From RDXT01 sp033765305 (GTDB taxonomy: Bacteria > Bacteroidota > Bacteroidia > J057), in assembly GCA_033765305.1 (NCBI GenBank), contig JANRID010000070.1:3051-67050 (forward strand): DNA of 64,000 bases, read 5' to 3'. Position 1 is the stretch's first letter; every line of letters begins with the position of its first letter. The translations under genes were made by a program, and so were the position numbers. The notes below the pieces were generated by a model that saw only the letters and a program-made list of their open reading frames with translations, was not told the DNA's origin and did no database searches. This document shows positions 54,317-62,517 of this stretch, one piece after another.

Positions 54317-54958
54317 ATGCTCGATTTGTATCACGCCCGCGTCCGGCAGGCAATCGCCAACAAAACCGCCGCGGCGCAGACCCTCCTCGATGCCTGCCTC
54401 GAACAGATCGGGGCGGCCATGCAGGCCCTGCCGCCCGAAGCAGCCGAAACCCTGGCCGCTATCGCCCGCACCCGCCGTGTGGAAAAGGGGGAGTTTCTCC
54501 TGCGCGAAGGCGAAGTCTGCACCGCAGGCTACTGGGTGGAGTCCGGCATCCTGCGAAAATATACCCTCAGCCCCTCAGGCAAGGAGATTACCAGCGAACT
54601 CTGCCTTCCGCATGATATGGCCATCTCCCTGCAAAGCTACACCCTCCAGCTCCCCAGCCGGGAGTATATCCAGGCCGTGACCGCAGGCAGCGTCTCCCTC
54701 ATCCAGCACCGGGACTATGAGCCGCTCAAGCGGCAGTTTCCCGCCCTCCAGGCCCTCGATATGATGCTCACCGAGTACTATGCCCTCTGGCTGGAGGAGC
54801 GTCTCTGGCAGTTTCACACCCTCGACGCCACGGCGCGCTACCGCCTGCTCGCGGAGCAGCAGCCCCAGCTCCTGCGCGAAGTGCCCCTGACCCACATCGC
54901 CTCCTTCCTGGGCATTACCCTGGAGACGCTCAGCCGCATCCGCGCCCGCTACGAATAG
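54317..54958 (+). CDS. Crp/Fnr-family transcriptional regulator
   Basis: 213 aa. A cyclic-nucleotide-binding-like domain (RRVEKGEFLLREGEVCTAGYWVESGILRKYTLSPSGKEI) and an HTH near the end (EVPLTHIASFLGITLETLSRIRARY). Arg/Ser residues contacting cNMP in Crp are not obviously kept, so the signal is unknown. ATG 54317. It is convergent with the hydroxylase-ferredoxin fusion; its stop is 2 bp from that gene's. Confidence 0.85.
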   Translation: MLDLYHARVRQAIANKTAAAQTLLDACLEQIGAAMQALPPEAAETLAAIARTRRVEKGEFLLREGEVCTAGYWVESGILRKYTLSPSGKEITSELCLPHDMAISLQSYTLQLPSREYIQAVTAGSVSLIQHRDYEPLKRQFPALQALDMMLTEYYALWLEERLWQFHTLDATARYRLLAEQQPQLLREVPLTHIASFLGITLETLSRIRARYE

Positions 54959-54960
54959 CC

Positions 54961-56052
54961 TCAGCCCCGGCGCTCCAGCCGGATCTCGCGGCTGCGCGCC
55001 CGCGCCTGGCAGGCCAGGATATAGCCCGCCTGCCGCTCGGCTTCGCTCAGGGCCGGCGCTTCGGGCATCTCCACCATGCCCGATGCGCAATAGAGCTTGC
55101 AGGTGCCGCAGCGGCCCCGGCGGCAGGCATGCGGCAGCGGAATCTGCTGATCGAGCGCGGCTTGCAGGATCGTCTCGCCTTCCCCCGCCGAAAAGCGGTA
55201 GTCTGCCCCATGCACCTGCGCATAGATCTGCGCCGGACCTGCTGCTTCAGCAGCACTTGCCTGATTTTCAGTCGTATGCGGGGCCTTTTCCCGCTCGAAG
55301 ATCTGCCGGTGCCGGCTTTCGTAGTCTTTAAACTCGGTGCCCATCCACTTGTCCCACCAGGTGAAATACAGCCCGTAGTTGCCGTCGAACAACTGGTGGT
55401 GCATGTTGTGGTGGGTCGAGGCGGTCTTGTACTTCAGCAGCGGCCAGCGCGTCCAGCCCTGGGGGTACAGCTCGTAGCCGAGGTGCGCCAGCACGTTGTT
55501 GAGCATGTCGAAGACCTGCACCGCGATGACCACGCCGATGTGCACCGGCATGACGAAGGGCAGCAAAAAGGTTACCAGCCCTTCCAGGATGGCCTCCGAA
55601 GGGTGGAAGGCGAAGGAGGTGAGCGGCGAAGGATCCGTGCTTTCGTGGTGCACCCGGTGGAAAAACCGGTACAGCCGCGGGTGGTGCATGGCGCGGTGCG
55701 ACCAGTAGAAGAAGGTATCGTTGAGCAGCAGGGCAATGATGAAGCTGAGGATCAGCCAGCCCCAGCCGTATTCGCCCGCATCCTGGTAAAGGCGGGTGTA
55801 GCCCAGCGAATCGAGGTAGAGCAGCGTCACGTCCATGAGGGCGAAGATCCCGATGGTGACGCCGGAGTGCAGCAGGTCGTGGCGGAAGTGATGCCCGCTG
55901 GCCTGCCGGGTCTCCTGGATGCGGATGCGCTGGAAGCGCTTTTTCCAGATCACCCAGAACGCGAGGAACAGGGGCAGGCTGAAAATCAGGTAGGTAAGCA
56001 GGCCCTCCAGCAGGGAGGCGGGCAGATGGCTGGCGAAAAACGGAAGCGTCAT
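54961..56052 (-). CDS. Fatty acid hydroxylase/sterol desaturase fused to a 2Fe-2S ferredoxin
   Basis: 363 aa. The N-terminal membrane domain (about residues 1-260, four to five helices) has the histidine boxes of the FA_hydroxylase superfamily: HRAMHH, HRVHHES and HNMHHQL. A linker (about 262-280) leads to a C-terminal plant-type [2Fe-2S] ferredoxin with C-x4-C-x2-C (HACRRGRCGTCKLYC) and the fourth Cys in ILACQA. The direct fusion would supply electrons to the diiron site. The substrate (sterol, fatty acid or carotenoid) is unknown. ATG 56052. Confidence 0.9.
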   Translation of the reverse strand: MTLPFFASHLPASLLEGLLTYLIFSLPLFLAFWVIWKKRFQRIRIQETRQASGHHFRHDLLHSGVTIGIFALMDVTLLYLDSLGYTRLYQDAGEYGWGWLILSFIIALLLNDTFFYWSHRAMHHPRLYRFFHRVHHESTDPSPLTSFAFHPSEAILEGLVTFLLPFVMPVHIGVVIAVQVFDMLNNVLAHLGYELYPQGWTRWPLLKYKTASTHHNMHHQLFDGNYGLYFTWWDKWMGTEFKDYESRHRQIFEREKAPHTTENQASAAEAAGPAQIYAQVHGADYRFSAGEGETILQAALDQQIPLPHACRRGRCGTCKLYCASGMVEMPEAPALSEAERQAGYILACQARARSREIRLERRG

Positions 56053-56179
56053 AGCAGATGCGGCGTGATAGGATGACTCCGCAAACTTGCGGCGCCCGGC
56101 CGGAGCATCATTTGATGCAGATCAAATAATTCCGCCCGGCCAGGCCGGAGATTTGCAGCATCCACCTGATTCCATCCGC

Positions 56180-57250
56180 ATGCAGACCCGTATTCCCGGC
56201 TTCGACCTCGCCCGCGCCTATGCCATCTGGGGCATGTTCATCGTCAATTTCAACGTCGCCTTCGGCGATCCGGCCGATGCCTCGCCGCTGGGGCGCTTCC
56301 TGGCCTTCTTCAACGGCAACTCCAGCACGCTGTTCGTGATGCTGGCGGGCATGGGCCTGTCCATCCTGGCCCGCAGCAAGGCCGATGCCGCTGCCCGCCG
56401 CGCACTCCGGGGGGTGATCCTCCGGCGGGCGCTCTTTCTCTTCGGGACGGGCCTGCTGCTCCAGCTCTGGTGGCCCGCCGACATCCTGCATTTCTACGGC
56501 GTGTACATGCTCCTCGCAGCCGGGCTGCTCTTTGCGCCGCAGGCGGCTTATCTCTGGGGCGCCCTGGGCGCCGTGCTGCTATTTCACCTGGGGCTGCTGC
56601 TCATCCCCTTCGAAACCGGCTGGGACCTGGCCCGGCTCCAGTACCCCGATTTCTGGACGCCCGTCGGCTTCCTGCGCAACACCTTCTACAACGGCTGGAA
56701 TCCCGTCTTTCCCTGGCTGGCCTTTTTCCTCGCGGGCATGTACCTGGGCCGCCTCGACTGGAGCCGCCCGCAGCTGAAACGGCGCATCTTCCTGCTGGGC
56801 GCCGCCGGCTGGCTGGCTATGCTGCTGCTGCAAGGCTGGGCCGAAGGTGCCCTGCCGCCCGGCCCCTGGCGCGATTATGTGCTCGCCGATTACCTGCCGC
56901 CGGCCCTGCCCTTCATGACCGGCACGGCGTCGTTTTCGCTCATGGTGCTGGCCCTCTGCGTCTATGCCGGCGAAGCCTGGGGACAGACCCGCCCTGCCCA
57001 GGCCCTGGCCGCCACCGGACGCATGACCCTCACGCACTACGTGATGCACGTGACCCTCGGCATGATCCTCCTCGCGGTCCTTACGGGCAACACGGACGTA
57101 CATGCCCTGCCCGCCCTGCCTCCGGAGCCGCCGGCGCTGATCCTGGGCTTTTCGACAGGCCTCTACGCGCTGAGCGTGGTCTTCAGCAGCCGCTGGTCGC
57201 GGCGCTTCCAGCACGGGCCGCTGGAGGGGGTGATGCGGCGGGTGGGGTGA
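56180..57250 (+). CDS. DUF418 multi-pass membrane protein
   Basis: 356 aa, about ten hydrophobic segments. It opens with the DUF418 signature FDLARAYAIWGMFIVNF and FNGNSSTLFVMLAGMGLSIL, and closes with LTHYVMHVTLGMILLAVL. The family is of unknown biochemical function and often sits near membrane or cell-envelope genes. ATG 56180; the longer in-frame start is not membrane-protein-like. A decayed copy of its 3' end lies at about 58140-58265. Confidence 0.85.
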   Translation: MQTRIPGFDLARAYAIWGMFIVNFNVAFGDPADASPLGRFLAFFNGNSSTLFVMLAGMGLSILARSKADAAARRALRGVILRRALFLFGTGLLLQLWWPADILHFYGVYMLLAAGLLFAPQAAYLWGALGAVLLFHLGLLLIPFETGWDLARLQYPDFWTPVGFLRNTFYNGWNPVFPWLAFFLAGMYLGRLDWSRPQLKRRIFLLGAAGWLAMLLLQGWAEGALPPGPWRDYVLADYLPPALPFMTGTASFSLMVLALCVYAGEAWGQTRPAQALAATGRMTLTHYVMHVTLGMILLAVLTGNTDVHALPALPPEPPALILGFSTGLYALSVVFSSRWSRRFQHGPLEGVMRRVG

Positions 57251-57327
57251 TGCATCAAACGGCTCCTGGTGCCGACTTGCCGCCGGGCATCCATAAGCCG
57301 CTGCCAGACGCTCGTCAGGGCAACGCG

Positions 57328-57900
57328 TCAGAGTGGCTTGGGTTTCTGCTGCTGGCCTGCCCAAAAAGCAATTTCATCTATGCGTTTTTGCCGGGTTTCG
57401 GGCCGCCGGGCCAGCACCAGGGAGGTTAACATGATTTTTCTGTCTGACTTGCTCAGGCTTACAAAATAGTCCCGGGCCCCTTCGTATCGCTCAAACGCTT
57501 TTTCCAGGTCGTCCGGGATGAGCAGCGCCTCTGCCGCATCCAGCAATTCCCACGAGCCATTTTGCTTGGCGATGGCAATGGCGTCAAGCCCTGCCGGGGC
57601 CATCAGCCCCTGATCCATAAGCTGCTGCACTTTTTCTTTGTTGATTTTCGACCAGGTACTTTTGGGTTTTCGCCTGCTGAAAAACTGGCGGGAAGTTTCG
57701 GCGTCGATTTTGACTTTTTTGCTGTCTATCCAGCCAAAACACAGGGCCACATCCACGGCCTCGCTCCAGCTGAGGGATGCCCTTCCCGACTTTTTGCTAT
57801 AAAAAACAAGCCAGACCGCTTGTTTAGCCTGGTGGTGGTGTTCCAGCCATTCCCTCCAGTCTGCCTGGCTTGCCGGATAAAAAATATCTGTTTCGTGCAT
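57328..57900 (-). CDS. YdeI/OmpD-associated-family protein
   Basis: 190 aa from ATG 57900 (an upstream in-frame ATG is at 57927). FYPASQADWREWLEHHHQAKQAVWLVFYSKKSGRASLSWSEAVDVALCFGWIDSK opens the YdeI/OmpD-associated (Bacteriocin-protection) family; RYEGARDYFVSLSKSDRKIMLTSLVLARRPETRQKRIDEI is the C-terminal half. Studied members are linked to polymyxin or antimicrobial-peptide tolerance, but the function here is unknown. Confidence 0.9.
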   Translation of the reverse strand: MHETDIFYPASQADWREWLEHHHQAKQAVWLVFYSKKSGRASLSWSEAVDVALCFGWIDSKKVKIDAETSRQFFSRRKPKSTWSKINKEKVQQLMDQGLMAPAGLDAIAIAKQNGSWELLDAAEALLIPDDLEKAFERYEGARDYFVSLSKSDRKIMLTSLVLARRPETRQKRIDEIAFWAGQQQKPKPL

Positions 57901-57927
57901 GCTTGCTTCACCACCGTGGCTTTCCAT

Positions 57928-58139
57928 TCTACAGCCAAAGTAGCTAAAAGTCCTTGCCCTGCCAACGGGGATGCAGGGAAAAAACGACGGGGTGGCACAG
58001 CCTGTCCCGTGCAGGGGGCTGGGGCGTGGCTGGGAGGCACGCTTCGATGGGGCAAAGCTCCGAAAAATCGGGCGCAGCGAGCATGCTGGGGAAATGTTGC
58101 AGGCATGCAGCTGCGAGGAGGGCGCAAAGCACCGGCCCC
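57928..58139. other. Intergenic sequence with no gene recognised
   Basis: GC-rich, with short open frames but no family match. It precedes a short remnant of a DUF418 gene and the AT-rich island. I see nothing that defines a function. Confidence 0.4.
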
Positions 58140-58265
58140 AGCGGTATGCAGCTCCCCGCCGCCCTCACCAGCGAAGCGGATCTGAATGTCTTGGCTTTCC
58201 CGGCAGGCCTCTACGCGCAGAGCGTGCTATGCAGCAGCCTGTGGATGAGGCAGGTGGGTAGGGGA
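58140..58265 (+). pseudogene. Fragment resembling the 3' end of the DUF418 gene
   Basis: The bases at about 58199-58246 closely match the DUF418 gene near 57155-57200. In one frame they read FPAGLYAQSVLCSSLWMRQVGRG, against FSTGLYALSVVFSSRWSRRF in that gene. No upstream DUF418 domain is present, so it is a duplicated or decayed 3' fragment. Confidence 0.6.
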
Positions 58266-58438
58266 TTTTGACAGGAGCGGATGCGAGCAGCTGCGGAACC
58301 TGGATGAGTCTGAAACGCAGCAGGGGAAATTCTCCTATTCAGCGGTCGCGGCGTAGGGGAAGAGGACATTTCCACACGCACAAAAGCCAATAGAATAGTT
58401 CAAGTTAGCACGTCTGCCCGCCTTGCCACAAATGCAAT

Positions 58439-58445
58439 GTTGGGC
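58439..58445. other. GTTGGGC box at the outer edge of the AT-rich island
   Basis: GTTGGGC, embedded in ATGTTGGGCGTTTGTTG just beyond the stop of the nuclease gene. It matches the box in the inverted repeat at 61633-61722 (GTTRRRY-type attC core). On the minus strand it reads AACAAACGCCCAAC. Confidence 0.45.
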
Positions 58446-58460
58446 GTTTGTTGTTCTTTT

Positions 58461-59531
58461 TTATCGCACTACAATAACTTTAACATTAAAAGTCTTTCCT
58501 TGTATAGTCTGTTCGCCTTCCAATTCATTAAAGTTATTGATGTCCTGAATAGCATTTGGTGCATAAATGAAAAATATAATTTCTGTTAGAACATTTACAA
58601 CGTGATAGGATTGTAAATCTTCTTTCATCTGTTTAGTATATTTTTTATCGTCTGCCTTATCAATATGCTTAACTTCAATGATAATTCCTTCATTTTTCAA
58701 ATAAAAATCTAATCTTTTGGCACTTCCACCATAGTTACTTGTGTCGTCTTCGTACTTGATTTCAGGAAATACAGATTTTAGACTGAAATAGAGTAAATCT
58801 TGAACGTCATACTCGTCTTTGATTGCGATTAAATTTCTGTTTTGCTTATCTTTTCCATATCGCAAGGTCAAATCAGTGATTTTTTTTACTGCATTTTCAA
58901 AATTCTCTAAAATATCAATTATTAAATCTTTCGCAGAAAGGTTGATATATGTTGTTTTCGCAACTGCTTGCTTACTGAGATGACTTTGAAGTTCCGTTAG
59001 TATAATCAAATCAATAGTTTCTAATTCTTTTCTGCTTAACTCAGTAACGAAACTGTCTATTTCTGTTTCAAATTGATTTTGAAAAATATACTTCAAAATT
59101 TTAGTAGATACTTCATTTGAGTTTTCAGTTTTTAACTTATCCAAAAAACTTTGATGAAATTCAGGAAAGAATTTTTGCACTAAGAAAGTTTCTTTTGCTG
59201 ATGCTTGTTTAACGAAAGTTTCAAGATGTTTATATGCCTGACTATTTTTATCCGAAGTTAAAGATATGCCAATAAGTTTATACTTATCTTGTTTATAGTG
59301 TGCTACTCTTTTATTTTCAGGTTTGTTAATTATTGATAACTCTTCACTATTGGGTGCTATTCCTTTAAACCCTTTGGCGGCTAATGTTTCTTCTTCACCT
59401 TGTAAATTCTCTATGCTTTTAGATTGTAATTGATTTTCGTCAATAATACGCAGATAACAAAACTCTTGAATAGTAGGGTACTCAAAAATCCTGTTTGTAT
59501 TCTGCTGTATTATATCGTTTATCCAAGTCAT
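58461..59531 (-). CDS. PD-(D/E)XK nuclease partnered with a degenerate long Argonaute
   Basis: 356 aa from ATG 59531 (an in-frame TTG lies 15 bp upstream). The C-terminal third is a restriction-endonuclease-like PD-(D/E)XK domain: D275 in KRLDFYLKNEG, then E286-x-K288 in IIIEVKHIDKADD, followed by a Gln/Lys-containing helix (TKQMKEDLQSY). The N-terminal 240 residues are helical and without a recognised domain; they may contact the Argonaute. It begins 2 bp after the Argonaute stop (TAGTTATG), so it is translationally coupled. The role as an effector nuclease is inferred from synteny with inactive long-B pAgo operons. Confidence 0.82.
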   Translation of the reverse strand: MTWINDIIQQNTNRIFEYPTIQEFCYLRIIDENQLQSKSIENLQGEEETLAAKGFKGIAPNSEELSIINKPENKRVAHYKQDKYKLIGISLTSDKNSQAYKHLETFVKQASAKETFLVQKFFPEFHQSFLDKLKTENSNEVSTKILKYIFQNQFETEIDSFVTELSRKELETIDLIILTELQSHLSKQAVAKTTYINLSAKDLIIDILENFENAVKKITDLTLRYGKDKQNRNLIAIKDEYDVQDLLYFSLKSVFPEIKYEDDTSNYGGSAKRLDFYLKNEGIIIEVKHIDKADDKKYTKQMKEDLQSYHVVNVLTEIIFFIYAPNAIQDINNFNELEGEQTIQGKTFNVKVIVVR

Positions 59532-59533
59532 AA

Positions 59534-61597
59534 CTAAATGAACCAAAGTTTATCAGTAATTTTCTCAGCACGCATTTTATCCCAATCATCAATCTCACGA
59601 AGTTTATCCAAAAGTCCCGACATAATAGAAGGGTACAAAATTGTAACCGTTTTCTTAGAGGGTAAGAATGTTCTGTGAGAAAGATGAGAAAACCAAAAAA
59701 TTTGTGTTGAAAGATAGCGTAAGTCTTCAAAGGTTGAACGTTTGTCTATTTCAATTTCTAATGGTATTGTGCTTTCTTGAACAAAATGTACTAATGAACG
59801 GTGTTTTGAAAGTTCTATGTAAGTGCCTTTGGGGGTAACATTCACTTTTTGCTCTTTTCCAAATACTTTTATTGTTTCATTGTTAATTCCGTCGTTTGAG
59901 ATTAACCTAAAATTATGCCCATAAGCAAGATGGACAAAAGCATACTTGAAAGTTAATCTTTCATTTTGGAATTTTTTAATCACATTTTCAACGGCTTTTA
60001 TTTCATATTCTTTACTTGCCGACTTGAAAAGGTGAAATACTAAACGAAACTCCGAGTTTTTATTGATAATTTCTTGACTGATTATTTTTGATAAAGAATT
60101 GTAAAGATGCTTTTCCAAGTTTTCTGCGTAATTATCAAAATTTGATAGTGGCGAACAGTCTCCTACCAAGTATCTACCATCGGAATGAAATATTTGGGCT
60201 ATACCTAAAATTCTTTTTCCGTCTTTGTTCAAAGATGAACCAATGCCAATGACTAATTCTTCCTTTCGTTTTTCAATATTTTGAATAGTCCAGCCAATCC
60301 CGCCAATCTTTGCATAGACGTTAAGAGCAAGATTATTCATTACAAATTGATTAATTTTTTTAAGGTGTTTTTCTTGTACGTCTTGTGTAGGGATACCCTG
60401 TCCAAGTAATTTTGCTTTGCAAACAAAATACGGACTTTGCTTAACATCCGTAATTTTTAAATGTTGTTCATTAAGGACAATAATACAAAGGTGTGATGAC
60501 GAAACCTGCTCTTCGTAAACTGCATTTGTGTATGTTTCCGTTTTGGTATCCAACAAAAATAGTGTTATAAAAACAGGTTTTATATGAAACAAACTTTTTA
60601 AGCGTGTTTCAATTTGGTTTATAAAACCTTCTAAAACGCCTTCGTTGAACTTTGGGCAAATAATTGTAATCTTAATTTCTTGATTTTCAAAAAACTTAAA
60701 ACTGTATGGTTTTAGTTTTGAAATCGCGTCATTGTAATAACCTTTTTCCGTCCTATTTTCAAAATAGTATCTAATTGGGTCTTCCAATTTATCTGCTTGA
60801 ACTTTATCATTTTCAAGCGGTAAATATTTCATTGAAAACTCAGTGAATTTATTTCCACAAGGCAAGTAAATATTATTTCTGTTGTTTTCAAGCCAATTAT
60901 AGGTTTGTTTAATTACTTTGAAATTTGCTTGATTATGTTCTAACTCTTGCATTTGTGCATCAAAGTTGCCTTGCTGTCCTGTAGCTGATAAAAAACGTTT
61001 AACAGACTGTTTATTAGCAAAAATGATATTATCTCTACCCTTTAAATCACTGCACACTATGCCTTTTTTCTCAAAATCACTTTTTCCAATTGAAAATTTC
61101 ATATTGATACTTCCTGAAAGCACAAAAAAGAACGAAATAATCCCGCTATATGAATTAAAGAAAGTGTTAAAGTGAATTTGATTGTAGGCATTTAGTCCAT
61201 TTATATTTTCTAAGAGATTTTTTGATGATAAGATAGTCCAAAAGTGTTCTTCTCTTTTTTTGAAAACTTTAAATGCTCTGTTATTTTGGAACTGTTGTAA
61301 AATGCAACTCTCTATAATTTTGCTGACAATTTTCGGATTGCTTTGAATATTAACTGTTTCTTTTGTCCCCTTAACAGTTGTTGTAGGGCTTGATTTCTTG
61401 TTCCAAAAATAGATGCGTCTTTCTATTTGTCCGTTTTCAAGTTTTACGTCATACTTATAAAATTCATAATCAGAGTTTTCTGTACGAAGTTTTTTATATG
61501 CTTCTATCGTAGCATATTTTTCATAAGATAGGTATTGTAAGTCAAAATAGTCTTTTTCAAACTTACACTCAAATATGTTTAGAAATAGTCCTGTCAT
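59534..61597 (-). CDS. Catalytically inactive long-B-type prokaryotic Argonaute
   Basis: 687 aa. The MID domain carries Y390-x3-K394 and Q405 (YFVCKAKLLGQGIPTQDV) and following lysines, the 5'-end-binding set. The PIWI domain begins about 447: the first catalytic Asp of the DEDX tetrad is replaced (VIGIGSS, G453), and the third (HRDG-type) by Phe (FHLFKS, F524). Its closing HRTFLPSKKTVTILY is characteristic. The N-terminal 300 residues stand for N/L1/L2 and perhaps a reduced PAZ. This size and the lost tetrad suggest long-B pAgo: guide-directed DNA or RNA recognition without slicing. A TTG lies 3 bp before the ATG. Confidence 0.85.
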   Translation of the reverse strand: MTGLFLNIFECKFEKDYFDLQYLSYEKYATIEAYKKLRTENSDYEFYKYDVKLENGQIERRIYFWNKKSSPTTTVKGTKETVNIQSNPKIVSKIIESCILQQFQNNRAFKVFKKREEHFWTILSSKNLLENINGLNAYNQIHFNTFFNSYSGIISFFFVLSGSINMKFSIGKSDFEKKGIVCSDLKGRDNIIFANKQSVKRFLSATGQQGNFDAQMQELEHNQANFKVIKQTYNWLENNRNNIYLPCGNKFTEFSMKYLPLENDKVQADKLEDPIRYYFENRTEKGYYNDAISKLKPYSFKFFENQEIKITIICPKFNEGVLEGFINQIETRLKSLFHIKPVFITLFLLDTKTETYTNAVYEEQVSSSHLCIIVLNEQHLKITDVKQSPYFVCKAKLLGQGIPTQDVQEKHLKKINQFVMNNLALNVYAKIGGIGWTIQNIEKRKEELVIGIGSSLNKDGKRILGIAQIFHSDGRYLVGDCSPLSNFDNYAENLEKHLYNSLSKIISQEIINKNSEFRLVFHLFKSASKEYEIKAVENVIKKFQNERLTFKYAFVHLAYGHNFRLISNDGINNETIKVFGKEQKVNVTPKGTYIELSKHRSLVHFVQESTIPLEIEIDKRSTFEDLRYLSTQIFWFSHLSHRTFLPSKKTVTILYPSIMSGLLDKLREIDDWDKMRAEKITDKLWFI

Positions 61598-61632
61598 CAA
61601 TCTGGTTTATGTTTTTTGTTTTGTTTCTACAA

Positions 61633-61722
61633 TAACGCCCAACGTGGGCATGGACGCTGTGCTGCCCTGCGTTGGCTTTGAGCGTTGGGCTTGGGCAGCA
61701 TAGCCGTTCCATGCATTGTTGT
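61633..61722. repeat. attC-like inverted repeat between the two AT-rich modules
   Basis: Long imperfect arms at 61648-61667 and 61693-61714 flank a loop with GTTGGC and GTTGGGC. GCCCAAC lies at 61637-61643 and GTTGGGC at 61684-61690, the R''/R' type core boxes of integron attC sites. The element is GC-rich in an otherwise AT-rich island and sits exactly between the PIN gene and the Argonaute gene. An attC assignment is inferred; no integrase was seen. Confidence 0.5.
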
Positions 61723-61727
61723 CAGAT

Positions 61728-62507
61728 TTATTTACTTTCGTCATTTGAATTTTCATCAACTATGCGCTTCTCTTCTTCGACCATTTCTCGTGTGACTTGT
61801 GATTTAACTGCTTTCATTGCTGCCGATAACTTATTTGTAAGTTGAACGCTTCTTTTGCGGTTTACTCTCTCTTTGAACTCCTGGGACAACCAATCATTCA
61901 TAAAGGCTTCTTCCTTGTGGAATACGCCATAATCTGTATCTCGGCTGACTATCATCACACTTGAATTTTCTCTCTTAGCGCAATGAATAATCCACTCCCA
62001 ATTTATTGCATCACCAATTGACGTATCATTTTTTTTCCTTGGCGGGTATCCTAAAAAGTATCGTTTTTGAGCAAGTTCTCTTATTTCTTTTCTCAATTCA
62101 AGTTCACGATGAAGATTATTAGGGTTATTAGTATTTTTGAATAACCTTTGTAAGGTTTTATATACTTGGTCGTTGGTTGTTGGGTTTTTAAGGGTTTTAA
62201 GCATTCTTTCAATTACCTTTCTATGTTGCTTTTCAACATCCTTTTTCTTGTCTCCTATTATTTTAACGGGTTCTGAGGCTGCTAAAAATGCAGGCACATT
62301 TAATCCGCCAAAATCTGGTGATTTTAGCCCATTAACACTTTCTAAAATGACTTCTTGACGATGCTTTTTGAACTCCATTTCAATCTGACTGCCAGTTAAA
62401 ATAACGTTATTTTGTTGGTCAATCCAATCTAAATACTTCATACTCACGTCAGACCTTCTTATTCTGTAAAAATCCAAATAGATATTCGTGTCTATAAAAA
62501 TTAGCAT
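61728..62507 (-). CDS. PIN-like (DUF4935-type) putative ribonuclease
   Basis: 259 aa from ATG 62507. PIN-fold acidic residues: D6 in LIFIDTNIYLDF, E43/E45 in SQIEMEF, D166 in TSIGDAINWEWIIHCA, and D190/D192 in IVSRDTDYGVF. The C-terminal 50 residues are highly charged and helical (TREMVEEEKRIVDENSNDES). DUF4935-type PIN domains are ribonuclease-like. It begins 10 bp after the DUF3825 gene's stop and belongs to the same transcript; AT-rich. It may be the nuclease arm of a two-gene defence module. Confidence 0.8.
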   Translation of the reverse strand: MLIFIDTNIYLDFYRIRRSDVSMKYLDWIDQQNNVILTGSQIEMEFKKHRQEVILESVNGLKSPDFGGLNVPAFLAASEPVKIIGDKKKDVEKQHRKVIERMLKTLKNPTTNDQVYKTLQRLFKNTNNPNNLHRELELRKEIRELAQKRYFLGYPPRKKNDTSIGDAINWEWIIHCAKRENSSVMIVSRDTDYGVFHKEEAFMNDWLSQEFKERVNRKRSVQLTNKLSAAMKAVKSQVTREMVEEEKRIVDENSNDESK

Positions 62508-62517
62508 AAGAAATGTT

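Noticed and set aside
59534..61597. Short pAgo with TIR-APAZ, Sir2-APAZ or DREN-APAZ partner
   Set aside because: The protein is about 690 aa with a long N-terminal part and the partner is a PD-(D/E)XK nuclease without a recognised APAZ region, so a long-B-type pair fits better.
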